Positions 57,395 through 64,000 of a DNA stretch of 64,000 nt are shown one piece after another (positions within the stretch are counted from its first letter, which is position 1; every line of letters begins with the position of its first letter). The stretch spans positions 4,429,349 to 4,493,348 of the forward strand of contig NZ_LR027880.1 in the NCBI RefSeq assembly GCF_900537995.1, read 5' to 3'. Source of the stretch: Roseburia intestinalis L1-82. Lineage in GTDB: Bacteria > Bacillota > Clostridia > Lachnospirales > Lachnospiraceae. The position numbers were made by a program, and so were the translations under genes. The notes beneath the pieces were generated by a model that worked only from the letters and a program-made list of their open reading frames with translations, searched no databases and was not told the DNA's origin.

Positions 57395-59368
57395 TCATTC
57401 TGCAGACTCTTTCTCATGATATTTCATCTGCTCCATATACACAAGTAACACTGACACATCCGCCGGTGATACTCCCGAAATACGGGATGCCTGTCCGATG
57501 GAAGTCGGTGAATAGGTCTTTAATTTCTGACGTGCCTCAATACGCAGACTCGGTACATCATCATAGTTAAAGTTTTCCGGAATCTTTTTCTTTTCCAGTT
57601 TTTTAAAGCTCTCGACCTGTTTCATCTGACGCTTAATGTAGCCATCATATTTGATGCTGATGTTTACCTGCTCGGCAACTTCTGCCGGAAGATCCGGTCG
57701 CTCCGGATCAATCGGTGCAAGTTTATCATAATCCAGTTCCGGTCTGCGGATCAGTTCTGTTAAAAATGTTCCAGTGTTCAGAGGAATACTATCGTAACTT
57801 TCCAGTAATTCCTGTACTTTTTTATTTGCGCCGATCTTTACTTTCGCCACTCGCTCGATTTCCTGTGCAATCAGTTCTTCCTTTTTACATACCCAGTCAT
57901 AACGCTCTTTTGAAATCAGGCCAATTTCATAACCTTTTTTCGTCAGGCGCAGATCTGCATTATCCTGTCTCAACAGCAGACGATACTCCGCACGCGAAGT
58001 CATCATCCGGTATGGCTCATGATTTTCTTTGGTCACAAGATCATCAATCAGCACTCCAATATAAGCCTCCGAGCGGTCTAAAACCAGTGGTTCTTTTTCT
58101 AAAATGCTCATAGCCGCATTGATACCTGCAATCAGTCCCTGGCATGCTGCTTCCTCATAGCCGCTGCTTCCGTTAAACTGTCCACCGGAAAAAAGTCCTT
58201 TAATCTTTTTAAATTCCAATGATGCATAAAGCTGGTCTGGGTTAATGCAGTCATACTCAATTGCATATGCATTTCGCACGATTTTTACATGCTCCATTCC
58301 AGGCAACGTACGGTACATCTCATGCTGCACATCCTCCGGCAGAGAAGATGACATACCACCGACATACATCTCATTGGTATTGATTCCTTCCGGCTCAATA
58401 AAAATCTGATGACGGTCTTTGTCTGCAAATTTTACCACTTTATCCTCAATCGACGGGCAGTAACGCGGACCGGTTCCCTCAATAATTCCAGCATAAATCG
58501 GGGAACGATCCAGATTTGCACGGATGATCTCATGCGTCTTTGGATTCGTATACGTCAGCCAGCAGGAAACCTGATCAATCTGCACATCCTCCGGATTTGT
58601 CGTAAAAGAAAACGGAACTACCCTCTCATCCCCTTTTTGCTCCTGCATTTTTGAAAAATCCAGAGAACGCTTATCCACTCTCGCAGGTGTTCCCGTCTTA
58701 AAACGGAACATCTCGATTCCATGTGCTTTCAAGGAATCCGTGAGATGATTTGCTGCCATCAGACCATTCGGTCCGGTATAAGTAATCATCTCTCCGGTCA
58801 GACAACGCGCTCTCAAATAAGTTCCCGTACAGAGCACAATTGCCTTACAATGATAAACTCCACCGGAAACAGTCTTTACCCCGGTAATTTTCTGAAGCTC
58901 ACCATTAATCTCAACCATCTGTCCATCTTTTTTTTCTACAGCAGCTGTTTCTCCATCAGCAGAATTTGCCGGAACTGTAATGATCTCCGCCACTTCCGCC
59001 TGCCGGATTGTAAGATGCTCTGTGTTCTGAAGCGTTTTCCGCATTTCCATGCTGTAATTCACTTTATCTGCCTGTGCACGCAGAGAATGTACCGCCGGCC
59101 CCTTGGACTTATTTAACATCTTCGACTGTATAAACGTCTTGTCAATGTTGATACCCATCTGTCCGCCGAGTGCATCGATTTCTCTTACAAGATGGCCTTT
59201 TGAACTTCCTCCAATATTCGGATTACAAGGCATCATCGCAATACTGTCCACGCTGACCGTAAAAATAATTGTTTCCAGTCCAAGCCTTGCACATGCCAGT
59301 GCCGCCTCACATCCTGCGTGCCCAGCACCCACAACTACCACATCATAATTTTCTTCAATCGCAGGCAT
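57395..59368 (-). CDS. mnmG: tRNA uridine-5-carboxymethylaminomethyl enzyme MnmG
   Basis: The 657-residue protein starts with the FAD-binding [20 protein letters not shown], then [20 protein letters not shown] and the MnmG signature [20 protein letters not shown]. The C-terminal helical domain that binds MnmE and tRNA ends in [20 protein letters not shown]. Together with MnmE (59418) it makes the cmnm5 modification at the wobble U of certain tRNAs. Normal length is slightly extended by an insert near 155-165 ([17 protein letters not shown]). Confidence 0.97.
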   Translation of the reverse strand: MPAIEENYDVVVVGAGHAGCEAALACARLGLETIIFTVSVDSIAMMPCNPNIGGSSKGHLVREIDALGGQMGINIDKTFIQSKMLNKSKGPAVHSLRAQADKVNYSMEMRKTLQNTEHLTIRQAEVAEIITVPANSADGETAAVEKKDGQMVEINGELQKITGVKTVSGGVYHCKAIVLCTGTYLRARCLTGEMITYTGPNGLMAANHLTDSLKAHGIEMFRFKTGTPARVDKRSLDFSKMQEQKGDERVVPFSFTTNPEDVQIDQVSCWLTYTNPKTHEIIRANLDRSPIYAGIIEGTGPRYCPSIEDKVVKFADKDRHQIFIEPEGINTNEMYVGGMSSSLPEDVQHEMYRTLPGMEHVKIVRNAYAIEYDCINPDQLYASLEFKKIKGLFSGGQFNGSSGYEEAACQGLIAGINAAMSILEKEPLVLDRSEAYIGVLIDDLVTKENHEPYRMMTSRAEYRLLLRQDNADLRLTKKGYEIGLISKERYDWVCKKEELIAQEIERVAKVKIGANKKVQELLESYDSIPLNTGTFLTELIRRPELDYDKLAPIDPERPDLPAEVAEQVNISIKYDGYIKRQMKQVESFKKLEKKKIPENFNYDDVPSLRIEARQKLKTYSPTSIGQASRISGVSPADVSVLLVYMEQMKYHEKESAE

Positions 59369-59417
59369 CTTTTATCCTTCTTTCTAAAATACTTAAACCA
59401 TATATTTTTTCTGCCAA

Positions 59418-60791
59418 TTATTTTCCCATACAGAATTTACTAAATATCTCATTCACCAGATCATCTTCGACTGCCTCACCAACGATACTTCCCAGTTCTT
59501 CATACGCATTCATCAGATCAATGGAATAAAAATCTTCCGGCATTCCGTCTAAGATACTCTGCACCACTAAATTTAAACTATTCCGTGCTTCCTGTAAAGC
59601 GGTTTTATGGCGAATGTTTGTGATATACACCTCATCATTAAATGTAACCTCTCCAGTGAAAAACATCTCACGGATTGTCTCCTCAAGTTCCTCAATGCCA
59701 GTCTGTTCTTTGGCAGAGATTGCAATCATTTTTTTATCCAGATGTTTCCTGATTGATTCGCTGTCGGTAACCGGTGTAAGATCTGACTTATTCAAAAGAA
59801 CAATCGCTTTTCTGTCCTTTAAGAGTTCCATGATTTCAAAATCATTTTCATCCAACTGTGTCGATGTATCCACAACATAAATTGCCAGATCTGCCTCATT
59901 TAAATATTTTTTTGCACGATCCACGCCGATCTTTTCCACAACATCGTCCGTCTCACGGATTCCCGCTGTATCGATCACATTTAAAATGATTCCATTTAAG
60001 TTGATCTGTTCTTCCAGTACATCCCTCGTGGTACCAGCAATATCTGTAACGATAGCACGCTCCTCTCCCACGAGCGTATTTAAAAGAGATGATTTTCCGG
60101 CATTCGGTTTTCCAATAATGACGGTAGAAATACCCTCTTTTAAAATTTTTCCATTGTCACTGTTTGCAAGAAGCTTTTGAATCTCTTTCTGCGCTTCTTC
60201 CACAATTCCATGAAGTGTTTCCGGATATCCATCTAAACTGATGTGCTCCGGGTCATCTAATGCAGACTCAATAAATGCGATCTCATGCAGCAATTTTTCA
60301 CGGACTTTCCTTACTGCAGCCGAAAGTGAACCGGAAAGCTGTTGTTCTGAACTCTTTAATGCAAATTCATTTTTCGCATGAATAATATCTATGACAGACT
60401 CTGCCTGTGCAAGATCGATCCGTCCATTTAAAAATGCCCGTTTTGTAAACTCTCCCGGCTCTGCCGGACGCGCACCATATTTGATTACTGTCTCAAGCAC
60501 CCGTTTCATGACATACACACCACCGTGACAGTCAATTTCCACGGTATCCTCTTTGGTGTAACTTTTTGGTGCCCGCATCAGTACAACCATAACTTCATCG
60601 ATCACTTCATCCACATCTTTGATATGACCATAATGAATCGTATGTGTCGGCATATCAGATAATTTTTTTCCGTTTTTCATTGAAAAAATACGGTCGACAA
60701 TCCCGACTGCCTCATCTCCACTGATTCTTATTATACCAATTCCTGAACTTGACATAGCTGTTGCAATCGCAGCAATCGTATCTGTTCGCAT
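59418..60791 (-). CDS. mnmE: tRNA modification GTPase MnmE
   Basis: The 457-residue GTPase has an N-terminal tetrahydrofolate-binding domain (IAAIATAMSSSGIGIIRISG). The inserted G domain has G1 GKPNAGKSS, G2 DIAGTTRD, G3 DTAGIRETD and G4 NKSD, and the C-terminus ends FCMGK with the conserved catalytic Cys. It acts with MnmG. It stands downstream of jag, with a strong terminator in between. Confidence 0.97.
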   Translation of the reverse strand: MRTDTIAAIATAMSSSGIGIIRISGDEAVGIVDRIFSMKNGKKLSDMPTHTIHYGHIKDVDEVIDEVMVVLMRAPKSYTKEDTVEIDCHGGVYVMKRVLETVIKYGARPAEPGEFTKRAFLNGRIDLAQAESVIDIIHAKNEFALKSSEQQLSGSLSAAVRKVREKLLHEIAFIESALDDPEHISLDGYPETLHGIVEEAQKEIQKLLANSDNGKILKEGISTVIIGKPNAGKSSLLNTLVGEERAIVTDIAGTTRDVLEEQINLNGIILNVIDTAGIRETDDVVEKIGVDRAKKYLNEADLAIYVVDTSTQLDENDFEIMELLKDRKAIVLLNKSDLTPVTDSESIRKHLDKKMIAISAKEQTGIEELEETIREMFFTGEVTFNDEVYITNIRHKTALQEARNSLNLVVQSILDGMPEDFYSIDLMNAYEELGSIVGEAVEDDLVNEIFSKFCMGK

Positions 60792-60811
60792 AATACCTCA
60801 TTTCCATATAC

Positions 60812-60854
60812 AAAAAAATTCGTGGACGTTTTCTTTATCCGCCACGAATTTTTC
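60812..60854. terminator. bidirectional terminator between jag and mnmE
   Basis: AAAAATTCGTGG pairs with CCACGAATTTTT around a 16-base loop, between the jag stop and the mnmE start. Confidence 0.85.
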
Positions 60855-60887
60855 TGTGTCATTCATCACACACGGATGAAAACCGGT

Positions 60888-61514
60888 TTACTGTCTCTTT
60901 AATGTTACAACAACATGACGATAAGGTTCGTCTCCTTCACTGTGTGTTGTTACGAATTTGTCATTCTGCAAGGTAGAATGAATCACTCTTCTTTCATAAG
61001 GATTCATCGGCTCTAAAGAAACCGGACGTTTTGTTCTCTTTACCTTGTATGCAATATTCTTTGCAAGATTCTCTAATGTTTCTCTTCTTCTCTTACGATA
61101 ATCTTCGGTATCGATTTTTACTTTTACAAAACTTTCTGCATTTTTATTAACAGCAAGGTTTGTCAGGTACTGAAGGGAATCTAAGGTCTGTCCTCTTTTT
61201 CCGATCAAAACGCCCATGTCATCACCTTTTAAATCAACATTGATCACATTACTGTTTTCTTCTGCAGTCATAACGATCTCAACCTTTAAGTCCATCGCTT
61301 CAAATACTTTATTTAAGAAATCCTTGATATCATCATTCACAGAATATTTCTTACGTACTTTGATCACCGCATCTTTTCTTCCGATGCCAAGGAAACCGTT
61401 ATTTCCTTTTTCGACGATCTCATATTCGATTCTGTCACTGGTTGTCCCCAGTTTTACCAGTGCTTCTGTGATTGCTTCATCGACTGTTTTTGCTGAAATT
61501 TCAATATATTCCAT
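60888..61514 (-). CDS. jag: Jag/KhpB RNA-binding protein (SpoIIIJ-associated)
   Basis: The 208-residue protein has the Jag_N domain (MEYIEISAKTVDEAITEALV to GFLGIGRKDAVIKVRKK), a KH domain with VLIGKRGQTLDSLQYL and an R3H domain (RKRRRETLENLAKNIAYKVK). KhpB/Jag binds RNA with KhpA and influences cell elongation and division. It is encoded just after yidC, the conserved arrangement. Confidence 0.95.
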   Translation of the reverse strand: MEYIEISAKTVDEAITEALVKLGTTSDRIEYEIVEKGNNGFLGIGRKDAVIKVRKKYSVNDDIKDFLNKVFEAMDLKVEIVMTAEENSNVINVDLKGDDMGVLIGKRGQTLDSLQYLTNLAVNKNAESFVKVKIDTEDYRKRRRETLENLAKNIAYKVKRTKRPVSLEPMNPYERRVIHSTLQNDKFVTTHSEGDEPYRHVVVTLKRQ

Positions 61515-61536
61515 TCCAAACCCCTATCCTTTCTTA

Positions 61537-62838
61537 TTATTTTCTGCTGTTTTTCTCATTAAAATCGCGGACCATGTTTGCTTTTGCGGCCATACTTCCG
61601 GCTTTTGCCTTTGATTTTGCGGCATTTGCTTTCTCTAATTCAAGCTCGCGCTGTGCCTCACTCATGTTAGACTTCTTCTCTTCTTTTTTCGGTTCATCAA
61701 TTTTTCTTGTATTGATCTTAGCAGCATTGGAAATCTGATTTTCAGCGATTCCCATTTTTTCACGTTTCTTCTTTGCCTTTTCCTGATTCTTCTTAATAAT
61801 ATCCTCAAGATTGATTTTCTCAAAATGTTTATTTAAGAAAAACTGCTGAACGCTTCGTACTACGGCACCGGCAATCCAGTAAATACCAAGACCTACAGGA
61901 ACGGTAAAACACATTACAAATGAAAAGATCGGCATAGTGCGGTTCATCATTTTCATCTGCTGTGCAGCCATATCATTATCGCTATTTCCGTTAGACGGAG
62001 CAGCCTGCGGCATCAGCTTAATGTTAAGTACCTGGGTCAGATAAGAAATAACCGGTACAAGAAGTGCTAATACTACAAACAGGAAGTTATGTGACGCAAA
62101 GTTCGTCGTCATGACCTGCCATGGTGTATCTGAAATATTCAGTCCCAGAAAGTTGTTTACATGTGAAACTGTATCATAAGTCGCATTGATGGTATCCGTC
62201 AAAGAAGGAAATGCACTCTTTAAGTTTTCCCATCCCGCTGAATTCATTTTGTATAAAACATCAACAATAGAGTTCGAAAGAGCAGTCGGATCTGACACTG
62301 TAAAATCTGCTGCCGGTGTTGTCATAACTCTTAAATCTGTAACGAGCTGAGTCATCTTATCCTGATAACCGCTTGTTGCCATAATTCCATCAACCAGCGT
62401 AGAGAAATTGTTCTTTACACCGGATACATATGCCGGAACATTTAAAAATACACGGTAAAGAGCAAACAACAATGGCATCTGGATCAGCATCTGCACACAG
62501 CTTCCCATCATGGAAACACCGTATTTTTCATATACTGCCTGTGTTTCTTCCTGCATTGCCATCATGGATGCCTGATCTTTTTTTCCGTTATATTTTTTCT
62601 GGATCGCCTGAAGTTCAGGCTGCATCTTCTGTGATAACTTTGAAAATTTCTGCTGTTTGTAAGTTAACGGGAACAAAATAGCGTAGATCACGATAGTAAA
62701 GATAATGATGGAAAGACCAACATTCTCAATACCGATCATTGACATCAACGCATAAATACCATTCATTACCCAGCCAAGTACTTTGGCGATCGGTCCTAAA
62801 ATAGCACCATTGTATGCTGTTAATAACATATCTGACAC
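61537..62838 (-). CDS. yidC: membrane protein insertase YidC/SpoIIIJ
   Basis: The 433-residue insertase has the YidC core. The first TM region is VGLSIIIFTIVIYAILFPLT, the cytoplasmic hairpin is KLSQKMQPELQAIQKKYNGK, and GSCVQMLIQMPLLFALYRVF follows. The last conserved TM is FVMCFTVPVGLGIYWIAGAV. A loop of about 120 residues between core segments (about 145-230) is longer than in B. subtilis. A basic C-terminal tail contacts ribosomes. The start is a GTG at 62838 with GGAGG nine bases upstream. No lipobox is seen at the N-terminus. Confidence 0.95.
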   Translation of the reverse strand: MSDMLLTAYNGAILGPIAKVLGWVMNGIYALMSMIGIENVGLSIIIFTIVIYAILFPLTYKQQKFSKLSQKMQPELQAIQKKYNGKKDQASMMAMQEETQAVYEKYGVSMMGSCVQMLIQMPLLFALYRVFLNVPAYVSGVKNNFSTLVDGIMATSGYQDKMTQLVTDLRVMTTPAADFTVSDPTALSNSIVDVLYKMNSAGWENLKSAFPSLTDTINATYDTVSHVNNFLGLNISDTPWQVMTTNFASHNFLFVVLALLVPVISYLTQVLNIKLMPQAAPSNGNSDNDMAAQQMKMMNRTMPIFSFVMCFTVPVGLGIYWIAGAVVRSVQQFFLNKHFEKINLEDIIKKNQEKAKKKREKMGIAENQISNAAKINTRKIDEPKKEEKKSNMSEAQRELELEKANAAKSKAKAGSMAAKANMVRDFNEKNSRK

Positions 62839-62853
62839 TTGTAAATACCTCCA

Positions 62854-63063
62854 CTATGGAACTGGATCATATCCACCTTTTGAAAAAGGATTACATCTTA
62901 AGATTCTCCATAAAGCAAGTGCTCCCCCTTTTAGAGCTCCGTACTTTTCAACTGCCTCCAACCCATATAAAGAACAGGTCGGGCAATATGGACACTTGGT
63001 CGTTTTCATCGGAGAAAGATATTTTCTATAAAACTTAATTAAAGCAATTAATATTTTTTTCAA
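62854..63063 (-). CDS. yidD: membrane protein insertion efficiency factor YidD
   Basis: The small protein has the YidD motif [20 protein letters not shown] and [13 protein letters not shown], with [20 protein letters not shown] at the end; the cysteines and NPF/GGxDPV are conserved. It lies between rnpA and yidC. I place the start at a TTG (63063), giving about 69 residues that fit the family; an upstream TTG at 63090 is possible but has no ribosome site. Confidence 0.9.
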   Translation of the reverse strand: MKKILIALIKFYRKYLSPMKTTKCPYCPTCSLYGLEAVEKYGALKGGALALWRILRCNPFSKGGYDPVP

Positions 63064-63090
63064 AATGATTCCATCTTCTTTTTTCTGCAA

Positions 63091-63429
63091 TTAACGATTG
63101 ATTACTTTGTGAAGACCTCCAAGATGCAGCAGGGCACTCTCTGTTTCATGATAACTGATATCGCGCGCTGTACTTCTTGCGATGACTACAATGTCCAAAC
63201 CATTATTGAACATGTCTTCATGTAGTCTGTAACTCTCCCGGATCAGCCGGGTCAGATGATGTCTGATAACACTGTTTCCAACTTTTTTACTGACGGATAT
63301 GCCAAGACGATTTCCTTCTGTATGATTTTCCAGAACATACATTACCAGATAACGGTTCGCATAGGATTTTCCCTGCCTGTACACTTTCTGGAAATCACTG
63401 TTCTTTTTTAATGATTCCGAAAACTTCAT
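63091..63429 (-). CDS. rnpA: ribonuclease P protein component
   Basis: The 112-residue basic protein starts MKFSESLKKNSDFQKVYRQG. The conserved RNA-binding RNR region is seen as SVSKKVGNSVIRHHLTRLIR, and VVIARS follows. It assists the RNase P RNA in maturing tRNA 5' ends. It follows rpmH after about 180 bases. That gap contains two small hairpins (AGGTGGT/ACCACCT at about 63532-63555 and GACCACA/TGTGGCC near 63590) that may set the rpmH/rnpA expression ratio. Confidence 0.95.
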   Translation of the reverse strand: MKFSESLKKNSDFQKVYRQGKSYANRYLVMYVLENHTEGNRLGISVSKKVGNSVIRHHLTRLIRESYRLHEDMFNNGLDIVVIARSTARDISYHETESALLHLGGLHKVINR

Positions 63430-63606
63430 CCTAGTATGCCCTTTCTGATTATTTACCTAAGGCACCAACTACCTTCTGTCTGTTTGAAGGTCTCTGCTTA
63501 CTTTACCCATAAAATATCTTTGAATGAACAAATAGGTGGTACAAAATGCACCACCTCATTATTCATCCATTCTTCTTAAGGAAAGAAAAGACCACAAAAA
63601 TGTGGC

Positions 63607-63741
63607 CTATGCTGATAATTTCTTTCTTCCTTTTAATCTTCTAGCAGCCAATACTTTTCTTCCGCCTGCTGTGCTCATTCTGCTTCTGAAGCCATGAACT
63701 TTTGATCTCTGTCTTTTCTTCGGCTGAAATGTCATCTTCAT
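63607..63741 (-). CDS. rpmH: 50S ribosomal protein L34
   Basis: The reverse strand encodes 44 residues starting [20 protein letters not shown] and ending in [11 protein letters not shown], the universal L34 sequence. AGGAGGTGG lies seven bases before the ATG. It is the first gene of the rpmH-rnpA-yidD-yidC-jag block and has a clear promoter at 63846. Confidence 0.97.
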   Translation of the reverse strand: MKMTFQPKKRQRSKVHGFRSRMSTAGGRKVLAARRLKGRKKLSA

Positions 63742-63845
63742 GTTATATCCACCTCCTCTGCCTGGCATTCACCATCATCCTGAAATGACGATGCGATAGA
63801 AAACGTCCTAAGACGCATATTCTCAGTTAAAAAACATCATTCTCA

Positions 63846-63873
63846 ATTATAGCAGAAAAATATTTCAAGTCAA
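63846..63873 (-). promoter_or_regulatory. rpmH promoter
   Basis: Reverse strand: TTGACT (63868-63873), a 16-base spacer and TATAAT (63846-63851), about 105 bases before rpmH. Confidence 0.85.
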
Positions 63874-63903
63874 GCACTAAAATTTTGTTTGACCTCATTT
63901 TAC

Positions 63904-63939
63904 TTATCTACATTTCAACATTTATCCATTTGTGGAAAA
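63904..63939. other. DnaA-box cluster at the edge of oriC
   Basis: Three 9-mers resemble TTATCCACA: TTATCTACA (63904-63912), TTATCCATT (63922-63930) and the reverse-strand TTTTCCACA (63931-63939). Their place upstream of rpmH fits the usual rpmH-oriC-dnaA order; dnaA would lie beyond the window. Confidence 0.65.
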
Positions 63940-64000
63940 TGTTGACCACTATATATATAAGGAAGAAACTCTATCATCCTATATCTTGTTATTTGCTTTT

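Overview
The window looks like the origin-proximal part of a chromosome from an anaerobic gut Firmicute of the Lachnospiraceae type (Roseburia/Eubacterium-like). The evidence is moderate-to-low GC, strong AGGAGG ribosome sites, the rpmH-rnpA-yidD-yidC-jag-mnmE-mnmG-rsmG block next to dnaA-box-like sequence at the right edge, DUF3881 and DUF4446 genes, a DegS/DegU-like pair, and a flagellin remnant. The species cannot be fixed from sequence alone.

Region 1 (1-19.3 kb) is a glycan-ester utilisation locus. It holds a GH51 arabinofuranosidase, a two-module esterase, two smaller esterases, a larger PHB-depolymerase-like esterase, a LacI-type regulator and a three-gene sugar ABC importer (two LplB/LplC-type permeases and a lipoprotein binding protein). 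It also holds two MATE exporters and two beta-lactamase-fold serine hydrolases. A near-palindromic 16-bp site, GCTAAAACGAAATAGC, occurs at four promoters here and is the likely operator of the local LacI protein. An insertion sequence with 12-bp flanking direct repeats sits between one of these promoters and the second MATE gene.

Region 2 (about 19.5-45.4 kb) is a layered mobile island built on a tRNA-Arg(CCU) gene. The intact tRNA is at 44747-44818. Three 3'-half copies, each with its terminator, lie to the left (19.7, 23.1 and 40.1 kb). Two extra promoter-plus-5'-half copies lie to the right (45.0 and 45.2 kb). All are cut at the same anticodon-loop octamer. Behind three of the four 3' halves lies a parB gene with the same terminator-like leader: one intact with a chimeric ParA-IstB partner, one internally deleted, and one truncated. 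The middle layer contains a mobilizable element of about 11 kb with integrase, Xis, XRE regulator, MobA/L relaxase with out-of-frame nested genes, and a Bce-type peptide-resistance two-component/ABC module. It also contains IS remnants, an intact IS4-family element, a broken acyltransferase, iteron-like repeats, a YARHG lipoprotein and a DUF1016 fragment. A GH43 xylosidase lies in the leftmost layer.

Region 3 (45.4-64 kb) returns to core chromosome. It begins with a Fic protein and small remnants with a hairpin MITE, followed by DUF3881, an HD-GYP protein, DUF4446, chromosomal ParB and ParA, and a 1.7-kb AT-rich gap with four perfect parS sites in or beside it. Next come a DegS/DegU-like pair, an alpha/beta hydrolase and the conserved rsmG-to-rpmH block. 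The last 100 bases contain DnaA-box-like 9-mers, so oriC/dnaA is probably just past the right edge.
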